Below are positions 36,644 through 44,942 of a DNA stretch of 64,000 nt, one piece after another. Each line of letters starts with the position of its first letter. Position 1 is the stretch's first letter. Source of the stretch: Nodularia sp. NIES-3585 (lineage in GTDB: Bacteria > Cyanobacteriota > Cyanobacteriia > Cyanobacteriales > Nostocaceae); assembly GCF_002218065.1 (NCBI RefSeq), contig NZ_BDUB01000001.1, positions 11,567 through 75,566 on the forward strand, given 5' to 3'. Position numbers and translations under genes: made by a program. The notes beneath the pieces were generated by a model. It saw only the letters and a program-made list of their open reading frames with translations, was not told the DNA's origin and made no database searches.

Positions 36644-38197
36644 TTAATCGTCCTCTAGTTGTAGTAATTGTTGGTCGATAATTTTAATGCGATCGCGGGC
36701 AATTTCTTCTGAGAGAATACGCTTACGCATAGCTTCAGTCAGCGCCCCTTTTTCAGCCAGCAGTAAACGGCGACGGATGGCTTCGAGTTTACTGCTATCG
36801 CTTCTTTTAGTGCCAAACTCCTCTGGGCGACGATTATGATATTCTCGTAGTGCTTTTTCAGCCCCAGCAATTCGCACCTGATAAGCTGAACGCATCTCTT
36901 CATAGATGGCTTTTGGTAATATCCCCGATTTCAACAGACTATCTAATTCATCCTGTGCCGCCTTACCAGTAATTAATTGCGCTTGCATTTCTTCCACTCG
37001 GTGGCGAGATGCAGAGAAGTGAGACAGATTTAAACGTTTGACTAACCACGGTAAACTCACACCCTGTCCCACCAGAGAAAGCAACACTGTACCAAATACA
37101 ATGGGAATTATGGTTTCCCGTCCTACCAGTCCAATGGGTAAACTTAACGCCAACACCATCGACAGCGAACCTTTAATATTACCGAGAAACAAAACGTGTT
37201 GCCAACGCCACGGTATAGTCCGGTCAAACCAACCCACCATTGCTAACAGTGGATACACAGAAACCATTCGTCCGATTTGGTACGCCACAATCGCTAACAA
37301 CACCGCAGGCAAAGTATACCAAAGAGTTGTGAGATTAACTTCTAAACCAATCAACAAAAAAATCAAGCTATTGACACCAAAACCCAGAGATTCCCAAAAA
37401 GTCAGTAATGTCAAGCGAGTAGAAGCCGATACATTACCCCCCAGCCCTTTAGTTCCCACTATTAGCCCAGCTACAACTACTGCTACCACACCGGATACAC
37501 CCAGCAATTGCCCAGCTTGAAAAGCTCCCAAAGCTACTGCCATGGTGAGTAAAATACTACTAAGCGGCTCATCTGACCGCACAAATAAACCGGTACTCAA
37601 ATAGCCCACAATTAAGCCCACCAAAGTACCGCCCACAATCACTACAAAAAATTCTTGGAATCCATCCAGGATTGACAGTGAGCCAGCCGCATTAAATTGT
37701 AGAATTAAGCTAAATAAAACCAACGCCACACCATCGTTAAATAAGCTTTCTCCCTCCACAATGGTAGAAAGTCGCGAAGGAACCGGCACTTCTTTGAACA
37801 CAGCAATCATGGAAACAGTATCAGTGATTGCTAAAATTACCCCAGCCAAAAGTGCTTGTATCCAATCAATTCCCAATCCCCATTTTAAAAGTATTGCTGT
37901 CACACCAGAAGAAATCACAACTCCCGGCCCTGCTAATAAAGCAATGGGTTTAACAGTGCTACGCAGACGGCTGATATCAGTATTAATAGCTGCCTCAAAC
38001 ACCAGAATTGGTAAACACAAATTTAAAATGAGAGAATCATTCAAACCAATGCGGCTGGGTAGCAATTCCGTAATTGCCAACCCCGCCAGCACTAAACCCG
38101 CGACATAAGGAACTTTTAGCCGCCGGGATAGCAGCGCCACAGCTGTAGCAACCAACAGGAGAATAATTGAAACCTTGACTAATTCGGTAACATCCAC
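36644..38197 (-). CDS. CPA1-family cation/proton antiporter 1
   Basis: A 517-residue Na+(K+)/H+ antiporter with about 12 membrane helices. It has the transport-site pattern 'EGESLFNDGVALVLF' with the paired N-D residues, preceded by 'AITDTVSMIAVFKEVPVP'. The C-terminal cytoplasmic tail (about 400-517) is long, charged and helical ('RVEEMQAQLITGKAAQDELD', 'REYHNRRPEEFG'). It is convergent with the TrkA gene and divergent from the second antiporter, with 142 bp between their starts. Confidence 0.93.
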   Translation of the reverse strand: MDVTELVKVSIILLLVATAVALLSRRLKVPYVAGLVLAGLAITELLPSRIGLNDSLILNLCLPILVFEAAINTDISRLRSTVKPIALLAGPGVVISSGVTAILLKWGLGIDWIQALLAGVILAITDTVSMIAVFKEVPVPSRLSTIVEGESLFNDGVALVLFSLILQFNAAGSLSILDGFQEFFVVIVGGTLVGLIVGYLSTGLFVRSDEPLSSILLTMAVALGAFQAGQLLGVSGVVAVVVAGLIVGTKGLGGNVSASTRLTLLTFWESLGFGVNSLIFLLIGLEVNLTTLWYTLPAVLLAIVAYQIGRMVSVYPLLAMVGWFDRTIPWRWQHVLFLGNIKGSLSMVLALSLPIGLVGRETIIPIVFGTVLLSLVGQGVSLPWLVKRLNLSHFSASRHRVEEMQAQLITGKAAQDELDSLLKSGILPKAIYEEMRSAYQVRIAGAEKALREYHNRRPEEFGTKRSDSSKLEAIRRRLLLAEKGALTEAMRKRILSEEIARDRIKIIDQQLLQLEDD

Positions 38198-38339
38198 TGA
38201 GATTTTGACAAATTATTTTACTCTGCTGATAAATTCTAATCTGAAGGTGGAGGTTCAAAAAGGCGAGTTTCATCCACCTGACTAATTTCCTATTCCCTAT
38301 TAGACAAAGTTAAGTACAAAAATATACCAAGTTTTACTT

Positions 38340-39905
38340 ATGAACATAGAAACAGCAATTGGTGAAGAAATTATCACCACTAATCTCAAGCAATTTCTTT
38401 TGGTACTTTCGGTATCTTTAGGGGTAGCGACTTTACCGCAGATATTTAGTTGGTTTCGCCACATACCTTATACATTACTCCTGGTGATTGTGGGTTTAGG
38501 GCTGGCCTTTGTTGATGTCCGCCTTGTCACCCTTTCTCCGGAATTAATTTTGTTCATTTTTTTACCGCCGTTGTTGTTTGAAGCCGCCTGGAATTTGCGA
38601 TGGGCGGAGTTAAAGCGCAATTTGGTGACAATTTGCCTGTATGCAGTTTTAGGGGTGGTAATTTCCATTGCAGGCATAGCATTTGGTCTAAATCAAATAG
38701 CGGGGATATCCTTAACTACAGCTTTGCTGATAGGTGCGAGTTTATCTGCAACTGACCCGGTTTCTGTGACTGCTTTATTCCGGGAATTGGGCGTAGGTAA
38801 AAATCTTACCACCATGATGGAAGGCGAAAGCTTGTTTAATGATGGCATGGCGGTGGTAGCTTTTGGTTTTATGGTGGCGCTATCTTTAGGAAATGCCGAA
38901 TTGGGTTTCGAGCCAATTTTGTTACAACTTTTAATAGTTATTGGTATCGGCGTAGCAGTGGGAGGATTAATTGGCTTTGGTATTTCTTATCTAACCCAGC
39001 GCTTTGATTTACCCATGGTGGAACAGTCTTTAACTTTGGTTTCTGCTTACGGGACTTACTTGGTTATTGAGGAGTTGGGTGGGTCTGGGGTCATTGGAGT
39101 TGTGACCACAGGGTTAATTTTAGGTAACTTTGGTTCTCGCGTCGGTATGAATCCCCGCACTAGGGTGATTGTTTCGGAATTTTGGGATTTTTTGGCGTTC
39201 TTTGTCAACTCAATTGTGTTTTTGTTAATTGGTGATCAAATTCGCTTTGCTGTTTTGGGCGAAAACCTGCAAATCATTGGTATAACAGTAGCAGCGATGA
39301 TTTTGATGCGGGCTGTGGCTATTTATCTTCTGAGTAAATTAAGTGCTGCGATTACGCAATATCAAATTCCTTTACCTGAACAAACTGTTTTATGGTGGGG
39401 TGGGGTACGCGGTTCTGTTTCTATCGCCTTAGCTTTAAGTGTACCGATAGAATTACCAGAGCGAGAAAAAATCATTGCTACGGTGTTTGGAGTAGTTTTA
39501 TTTACTCTCCTCGTCCAAGGATTGACGATTAAACCTTTGTTACAAAAGCTGAATCTTTTGGGTGATGCACCTTTACGTGATCGATATTCTGAACTGGCTA
39601 CCCGTCATGTCGCTTTAGAACGTGTTTTGCAGCATCTCCAAGAAGATAACCGTCCAGGTATTGACCCAGAGTTTTACCGTTATCAAGAGACGCTGATTAA
39701 AGGGGAGATGGAAAATCTGCAAATCAAAATTGATAAGTTACAGGTTGAGTATCCTAATCTCCGCACCTTTATAACTGAACAGTTTCGGGAGGAACTTTTG
39801 GCTATTGAGGCCGATACTTATGCAGAGTTTGTCCGCGCTGGTCGGTTAAATACGGAATTAGCCCCGATGCTGGAAGATGTTTGGGAAAATGGGGATAGTC
39901 ATTAG
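38340..39905 (+). CDS. CPA1-family cation/proton antiporter 2
   Basis: A 521-residue antiporter with the same core as its divergent neighbour: 'SATDPVSVTALFRELGVGKN' and 'EGESLFNDGMAVVAF', about 12 membrane helices, and a soluble tail ('RDRYSELATRHVALERVLQH'). It is a paralog, not a recent duplicate, as the sequences differ widely. The last two codons and the stop are made by the first unit of a GTCATTG tandem repeat that begins at 39898, so the C terminus has been reset by the repeat. Confidence 0.93.
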   Translation: MNIETAIGEEIITTNLKQFLLVLSVSLGVATLPQIFSWFRHIPYTLLLVIVGLGLAFVDVRLVTLSPELILFIFLPPLLFEAAWNLRWAELKRNLVTICLYAVLGVVISIAGIAFGLNQIAGISLTTALLIGASLSATDPVSVTALFRELGVGKNLTTMMEGESLFNDGMAVVAFGFMVALSLGNAELGFEPILLQLLIVIGIGVAVGGLIGFGISYLTQRFDLPMVEQSLTLVSAYGTYLVIEELGGSGVIGVVTTGLILGNFGSRVGMNPRTRVIVSEFWDFLAFFVNSIVFLLIGDQIRFAVLGENLQIIGITVAAMILMRAVAIYLLSKLSAAITQYQIPLPEQTVLWWGGVRGSVSIALALSVPIELPEREKIIATVFGVVLFTLLVQGLTIKPLLQKLNLLGDAPLRDRYSELATRHVALERVLQHLQEDNRPGIDPEFYRYQETLIKGEMENLQIKIDKLQVEYPNLRTFITEQFREELLAIEADTYAEFVRAGRLNTELAPMLEDVWENGDSH

Positions 39906-39946
39906 TCATTGGTCATTGGTCATTGGTCATTGGTCATTGGTCATTG
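39898..39946 (+). repeat. seven GTCATT(A/G) heptamers
   Basis: Seven tandem 7-bp units, the first ending in A and the others in G. This is the short tandem repeat style typical of heterocystous cyanobacteria. The array starts inside the antiporter gene and supplies its stop codon. Confidence 0.9.
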
Positions 39947-40060
39947 GGGAAACACAATCTTTTCCCTCCCATTTCCCCAGTCCCCAATCCCCAGTCCCTT
40001 TCTTTTTCAAGGTTTCTGTAAGGGATACAAGCCAGCGAAAAAGAAACAAATTTCTGATTT

Positions 40061-40288
40061 TTAAGCAACATTGATTAATTGTTCTAAAGATTTAGCTGAT
40101 GGTAAAGGTTTGCCATCTTCTTGATATTCTTCAATTAGCATTTCTATCACTTCTTGAGCATTTTTTAATGCTTCTTCATAAGTGTCGCCATGAGTGTGAT
40201 ATTTTTGGGTAGGAAATTCTGGTAAATGAACTAAATAACATTGGTCTTCACTACTCCATTGAATAATAATTGTATAAGGTAAATTCAT
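40061..40288 (-). CDS. hicB: HicB-type antitoxin
   Basis: A 75-residue HicB-like protein with a partial RNase H fold ('YTIIIQWSSEDQCYLVHLPE', 'HGDTYEEALKNAQEVIEMLI'). It normally binds and blocks the HicA ribonuclease. It lacks a DNA-binding extension, as short HicBs do. Its ATG overlaps the hicA stop (ATGA, 40285-40288), the usual toxin-antitoxin coupling. The toxin gene upstream is broken by a MITE, so this antitoxin is left without an intact partner. Confidence 0.88.
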   Translation of the reverse strand: MNLPYTIIIQWSSEDQCYLVHLPEFPTQKYHTHGDTYEEALKNAQEVIEMLIEEYQEDGKPLPSAKSLEQLINVA

Positions 40289-40613
40289 TCTTCTGACTCC
40301 TCTTTTTCTATTAATTTTAATTTAGCTAATTTGTGGGCAACTTCTTTTTCTATATAAACTTTAGCGTCATCCCCATCTTTACCGGAAATCGTAATAGGGT
40401 CACTAGGTAATACAGCACTTCTCGATGTTATGAGGTACAAAAACCCCACCCCCAACCCCCTCCCCGCAAGCGATGAGGGGGCTATGATGTACCTCATATA
40501 ATTGGAAAAAGCTGTAAAGGATAATACCAATGGGTATGACTTCCTTTTGCCGAAGGATCAACAAAACCAGCTTTTTTGAGTAAGCTTTTTAATTCTTTAA
40601 TTTTTTTAGGCAT
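40285..40613 (-). pseudogene. hicA: hicA toxin gene interrupted by a 102-bp MITE
   Basis: The 5' part encodes MPKKIKELKSLLKKAGFVDP and on to KGSHTHWYYPL, with the catalytic His of the GSH motif, and then meets stops inside the insert. The 3' part resumes as LPSDPITISGKDGDDAKVYI to the stop at 40285. Removing the 102-bp element plus one TA leaves exactly 225 bases: 74 codons plus stop, in frame and with normal HicA sequence. The gene was therefore intact until a recent insertion. HicA is a small mRNA-cleaving toxin; this copy should be inactive unless the element excises. Confidence 0.92.
40413..40514. mobile_element. MITE family A, copy 1 (102 bp, TA-flanked), inside hicA
   Basis: The ends CAGCACTTCTCGATGTTATG (from 40413) and, inverted, CAGCTTTTTCCAATTATATG (from 40514) share CAGC and TATGAGGTACA. 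TA flanks both sides (40411-40412, 40515-40516), the duplication made by IS630/Tc1-type transposases. The centre is a GC-rich palindromic block (CCCCCTCCCCGCAAGCGATG). A second copy in opposite orientation is at about 54320-54418. Confidence 0.88.
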
Positions 40614-40725
40614 GATTCAAGTCTGGATGGCAAAATATTTATTTATGCTGGAATCGGGTAGGGTGTGTTATTAATTTTTCAGGGACTAAGAATCTAGGAC
40701 GGTGCGCTACGCAAGTCCCCACTTC

Positions 40726-41757
40726 CTAAGAGGATATTTGTTTCCACTTATCTAAAATATCTTTAAATACGAGTTCTTCTATCCAAGTTTTTGCCACTAC
40801 GGCTAAGGGTAGCGCCATGACTAATCCCAAAGCACCGAAAAAGCTGGCGAAGAAGATTTGGGCTGTCAGGGTAAAGGCTGGTAAAAGCGACACCTGTTTG
40901 GCCATGACTGTGGGAGTTAACCAGTAGCTTTCTATGTTCTGAATGATTAGGTATAAGATTAAAACAGCGATCGCTTTCCAAGGTGCATCAAGAAAGGCGA
41001 TGGTCATTGGTAAAATTACGCTTAAGGTGGGGCCAATATTGGGAATAAAGTTGAGTAATCCTGCTAGTACAGCATGAGCGAGTACTAAGGGTACTCGTAA
41101 AATTAGCAACCCCAACCCACTCAAAAAGCCAATAAATACCATTGTAATCAAAGCCCCAACTGTCCAGTGTCCCAAACCCTCGCCGCACAAAGTGAGAATT
41201 TCTTCTACCCGATGGCGGTAAAAGGATGGGAAACAGCGTACAAAAACTTTACGGTAGGGTTGGGGATTGACTAACAACATTAAAGTTAAAATTATTACCA
41301 GTAACAATTCTAAGGCCGCAGTAAATCCAGTAGAGAAGAAAGCGATCGCTTGTCTCCAGATATTTTCAGTTAATGGCTGTAGTTGTTGAATTAAATTATT
41401 AATGTCTGGTAAGTTCGTTACATACGGACCGATAATCGTACCTTCTAACCAAGTAATCACCTGCTGAATCTGAGCTACTCCACTGGGAAACAACTTGACT
41501 AATTCCTGAAACTGTTCGATAAAAGGTGGCACAATTACCAGGAAACAACCAACTAACAAAGCGAGGACAATCACCACACTTAGCCACACAGCCCAAATTC
41601 GCTGCATCCGAGAGCGTTGAAACCTTTGCACTAGTTGGTTAATGGCTGTTGCTAGCACGATGGCTGTAAATAATAGCAACAACAGCTGGCGAATTTCCCA
41701 GAGAATATAAACTGAGATAACCAGCGCAAAAAATCCCAGCAATTGCCCGATTTTCAT
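40726..41757 (-). CDS. AI-2E/PerM-family membrane transporter
   Basis: A 343-residue polytopic membrane protein. It has the N-terminal pair of helices 'LGFFALVISVYILWEIRQLL', the soluble loop 'FPSGVAQIQQVITWLEG', and C-terminal helices with 'GLLNFIPNIGPTLSVILPMT' and 'PTVMAKQVSLLPAFTL', all hallmarks of the AI-2E transporter (UPF0118) family. Members export varied substrates, including Na+/H+ exchange and the AI-2 signal; the substrate here cannot be told. The gene is monocistronic. Confidence 0.93.
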   Translation of the reverse strand: MKIGQLLGFFALVISVYILWEIRQLLLLLFTAIVLATAINQLVQRFQRSRMQRIWAVWLSVVIVLALLVGCFLVIVPPFIEQFQELVKLFPSGVAQIQQVITWLEGTIIGPYVTNLPDINNLIQQLQPLTENIWRQAIAFFSTGFTAALELLLVIILTLMLLVNPQPYRKVFVRCFPSFYRHRVEEILTLCGEGLGHWTVGALITMVFIGFLSGLGLLILRVPLVLAHAVLAGLLNFIPNIGPTLSVILPMTIAFLDAPWKAIAVLILYLIIQNIESYWLTPTVMAKQVSLLPAFTLTAQIFFASFFGALGLVMALPLAVVAKTWIEELVFKDILDKWKQISS

Positions 41758-42152
41758 GTTTTATCTTCCTCTTATATCTAGTTAGTAAATATAAATTATT
41801 TAACACCAATAACCAGCTATACAAACCAAGTATACCTGCGCGAACTAAGAAAAAAAAGCTACAGTCAAAAGATAAAAAAGTTATTTTACTGCCATACTGT
41901 ACTATATATGAACAGCAAATTGCCCTTGCTTGATATTTTGCCATGATTACTTGACAAATAGTTTACAGCATTTTGAGCAGCAATATTAAAAGACAAGTTC
42001 ATTATTAAAATATCTCAAAAGATAGATGTTTGATTAATTAGTAACCCCTAATTATATTTGAATGAAATGAATTATATTTTTTATCGTGTATAAAATTAAT
42101 TTAGATTATTCTCACTGATGCGAATTAATTTAGAAGCCCTGAAAAATCAAGT
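41758..42152. other. 395-bp AT-rich gap, nothing recognised
   Basis: Divergent upstream region of the AI-2E transporter and the CAP-domain gene. Promoters must lie here, but I see no clear boxes, repeats or RNA structures. Confidence 0.6.
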
Positions 42153-42707
42153 ATGAAATATCAATTATCCCAGATTTTATGGGTTGTCGGGGCAACGATG
42201 ACGCTAATTTTAACTGGGTGTGAACAGGTAGTTGAATATTTACCACCGTTACCTAGAATCGAGATTCCATCAGGTAAGCCACCACAGCCGCCACAACCAA
42301 TCCAATCTGCTACAACTAACCAAATAGAAATTGCAGTTCAAGAACGCATTAACCAGGTGCGTCAAGATCAAGAACTACAGCCCCTAGAACATAATGAGAA
42401 ACTAGCACAGGTAGCCCGTAACTACAGCCGACAGATGGCAGAAAACAATTTTTTTAGTCACACTGGCAATGATGGCAGTACTCTGGAAGACAGAGTACGT
42501 GCTGGTGGTATCATCTACTGGGTAGTAGGTGAAAATCTTTTCAAAAGTACGAATGTTCCTCAACCTGTAAAAGTAGCGGTTGACGGTTGGATGGAAAGCC
42601 CCGGACACCGTGAGAATATTCTTCGTCCGGTTTTTACAGAAACGGGTGTAGGCGTTTGGCGAATTAACAATACCTATTACATAACGCAGCTGTTCTTGCG
42701 GCGTTAA
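42153..42707 (+). CDS. CAP-domain (SCP/PR1-like) lipoprotein
   Basis: A 184-residue protein with a lipoprotein signal (lipobox LTGC, C23), a Pro-rich spacer (about 30-52) and a CAP domain (about 60-184). The core shows 'LAQVARNYSRQMAENNFFSH' followed by TGNDGSTLEDRV, then 'GWMESPGHRENILRPVFTET', with the conserved His and Glu positions of the family. Bacterial CAP proteins are found in cell-surface and spore or envelope processes; the reaction, if any, is not established. A GGGGAGT tandem repeat follows the stop. Confidence 0.9.
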   Translation: MKYQLSQILWVVGATMTLILTGCEQVVEYLPPLPRIEIPSGKPPQPPQPIQSATTNQIEIAVQERINQVRQDQELQPLEHNEKLAQVARNYSRQMAENNFFSHTGNDGSTLEDRVRAGGIIYWVVGENLFKSTNVPQPVKVAVDGWMESPGHRENILRPVFTETGVGVWRINNTYYITQLFLRR

Positions 42708-42710
42708 GGC

Positions 42711-42752
42711 TGGGGAGTGGGGAGTGGGGAGTGGGGAATGGGGAGTGGGGAA
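42711..42752. repeat. GGGGAGT heptamer array
   Basis: Six tandem 7-bp units of the type GGGGAGT/GGGGAAT immediately after the CAP gene. Confidence 0.88.
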
Positions 42753-42798
42753 TTGATCCTTCTCAGGTATTAAATATTGGTGCAGGTATTGACTGATG

Positions 42799-44594
42799 GT
42801 ATCCCCTCAATACTTCGGGGAAAGAGTTATTCAAGAACCCATGAGCAACCAAAGGGGTTGAGAACAGATTTTTCGCGAATAATAGACCCCAAAGAGGGAA
42901 TATTTCCCACCTGAGAAATGCGGTCACGGATATATTCAAAAAAGCTGATACCCAACTTACGAGTAGTGGCAACAAGAGACATAAAAGTATCCCAAGCCTG
43001 AGTACCCTCAAGAGTCTGAGTTGCATAACTAATATTACGCCGTTGTACCATCGTCCGAGCAGCTAACTCCGCCGGATTATTGTGCAAAGGTAATTCAGGA
43101 TGCTCTAAAACTCTGAGCAATTCCGAAATTTTCAGGCGCGTTAATCGTTTTCGCTCATCCAACTGTTCATAACCACTGTCTGTGGAAAAAAGTGTCCAAA
43201 ATTCTGCTCTAAGTTCGTCAGCTTGCTGTTGATGGGGAGAATCTCGATAAGCTAATAATTTCCGGTAATATTTCCAGAACTTATCCAGAAATTCATCTAA
43301 ACTCTTTTGGTGACAAGCAATAAACGGACTCAATTTTTTGTAATGTCGTCCCTCATGTACCCAACACAAAGCTATATTATCAGTCAGTAATTTGAATTGG
43401 GGGGCATCATCGCAGACGAGAGTTTGCACCACAGGCCAATCAGTTTGCTGATGATAGAAAGTAATAGCGGCGGCTTCCATGATTCGGGTACGTTGTTGGG
43501 AACCCAGTTTGGGCAGATATATATCAAGTAGAGTATTAAATTGTCCCTGACTCAATACAGTTTCTTGAGGTAATAGTTTGAGAGCATTCTTCCATTTAGT
43601 CGGAAGTTGGAAATTTTCCAACAACTCACTTGTAAGTTGATTGAGGATAAATTCAAGTTCTCTTCCATTTTGCAATCCCAGTAGTACACTCAATCGGTCT
43701 TTCTTGGCAGTTGTCAAGTAGACTGTATACAAAGGGTTACACACTACATTAGTTGTGTAGTTCACCCCAGCAACGCGAGCAGCAGTCTGGTCAAAGTGCT
43801 GCCAAGGACTGCTCGCTAGTCCTGCTGAATATACTTCGGTTTTCTCACTTTCAAAATCAGTATGGTTTTTAATCAGTAGGTTTGATAAATAGCCTGCTGA
43901 CATGGAAATGCCTATATCCTCTAAGAATTCTAACAACTTGCCTTGGGTCATGTTACCCCCGTAGTACAAGCTGATAACTAAGGTTTTTATTCCTGGTCCA
44001 AATTCTCCTTCGTAACCGCAAGGCAGTTCTGCTAGATAAGTTTTCTTTTCTAAAGCTGAGTAGTATTTCTCTTTGCGGAATAGTACGTTGTCGGTTTCCA
44101 GGATGATGTTTTGGACAATTACTTCTTCATACCCTTTAAACTTTGCATCTTCTGGTAGTTTGTCTTGGGGATATTCTAGTATTTGTTCCCGGTCTATTTT
44201 AATTGTTTGATTTTTACTGCCCTTGGAGTGCTTTTTTGGGGTTTTTCTTTCTTCTTCTGATGAGTGCTTGTTATTAAAGCCTTTCTTGTTCTTGGCTTTT
44301 ATCTCTGGCTGACCTTGTTCTCCCTTGAGCCGATTATTTTCATCTCTTAACCGTTGATTCTCTGACTCTAAGCCTTTTACTTTTGATTGTAATTGCTCGA
44401 TGAGGTTCAATAATACCTCTACTGTCTGACGCATGGATTCGTCTGCAATCCCTTTTGGCTCGATGGTTTGCAGCAAATCTAATTCGGAAAAGTCACTCTT
44501 AATAAGCTTTTGCGTCATGTCTCCTATTTTAGGATACTATGTGTACCTCGCTTCACTTATTTTCCTCCCCTACCCCCACTTATTGAGCCGATAC
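42799..44594 (-). mobile_element. complete IS66-family element (1796 bp)
   Basis: The ends GTATCCCCTCAATACTTCGG (from 42799) and, inverted, GTATCGGCTCAATAAGTGGG (from 44594) match at 19 of the 26 bases compared over the full ends. The 8-bp target duplication GACTGATG is perfect on both sides (42791-42798 and 44595-44602); 8 bp is the usual duplication of IS66 elements. It carries only the transposase gene, without the accessory TnpA/TnpB genes of the larger IS66 type. Confidence 0.93.
42827..44518 (-). CDS. IS66-family transposase
   Basis: A 563-residue transposase of the TnpC type. The N-terminal leucine-zipper-like coiled coil is 'LIEQLQSKVKGLESENQRLR'. A basic Lys/Asn-rich linker, then a zinc-binding-like region and the DDE core follow, with 'SPWQHFDQTAARVAG', 'VVQTLVCDDAPQFKLL', 'CWVHEGRHYKKL' and 'PLHNNPAELAARTMVQRRN'. 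The frame is intact and lies wholly inside matched inverted repeats, so the element may be active. Confidence 0.95.
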   Translation of the reverse strand: MTQKLIKSDFSELDLLQTIEPKGIADESMRQTVEVLLNLIEQLQSKVKGLESENQRLRDENNRLKGEQGQPEIKAKNKKGFNNKHSSEEERKTPKKHSKGSKNQTIKIDREQILEYPQDKLPEDAKFKGYEEVIVQNIILETDNVLFRKEKYYSALEKKTYLAELPCGYEGEFGPGIKTLVISLYYGGNMTQGKLLEFLEDIGISMSAGYLSNLLIKNHTDFESEKTEVYSAGLASSPWQHFDQTAARVAGVNYTTNVVCNPLYTVYLTTAKKDRLSVLLGLQNGRELEFILNQLTSELLENFQLPTKWKNALKLLPQETVLSQGQFNTLLDIYLPKLGSQQRTRIMEAAAITFYHQQTDWPVVQTLVCDDAPQFKLLTDNIALCWVHEGRHYKKLSPFIACHQKSLDEFLDKFWKYYRKLLAYRDSPHQQQADELRAEFWTLFSTDSGYEQLDERKRLTRLKISELLRVLEHPELPLHNNPAELAARTMVQRRNISYATQTLEGTQAWDTFMSLVATTRKLGISFFEYIRDRISQVGNIPSLGSIIREKSVLNPFGCSWVLE

Positions 44595-44602
44595 GACTGA
44601 TG

Positions 44603-44942
44603 GACATATTTTTTAGGTGATGAAACTCTAGATTACTTCTGTCTAAGGGTGGTAATAAAACTATTTGCATAGTTGTAAAAAAGTAAAGTAGAAATTAAAT
44701 TTAAATGTGAACATTCATAGATTTATTTTGAAATATTATATCTGCTAAATCGTAATTACCAAAACTTTTAATAACCATTATTTGGTCTTTTTGATTTTGA
44801 ATAATTAACTTATTAAATAGTTAAAATAAAATTTCCCGTTAGCAGCATCAATTATTTACCAATTTATTTACAAATTTAGCAATTTTCTATTGCTTCCATT
44901 TACTTGGACTCAAACTTTAAACATGAGATTGGAGTTAGGGCT
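44603..44942. other. 340-bp AT-rich gap, nothing recognised
   Basis: Upstream region of the LLM oxidoreductase, right of the IS66 duplication. No repeats or RNA structures are apparent. Confidence 0.6.

Noticed and set aside
39877-40074. 65-residue open frame over the heptamer array
   Set aside because: Translation of GTCATTG repeats (WSLVIGHWSLVIG); overlaps the antiporter end; not a gene.
40285-40530. 81-residue open frame ending with HicA-like sequence
   Set aside because: Its N-terminal half is MITE sequence read through; only the C-terminal part is the broken hicA gene. Annotated as a pseudogene instead.
39898-42752. Tandem arrays as CRISPR
   Set aside because: Units are 7 bp and directly adjacent with no unique spacers; no cas genes in the window.
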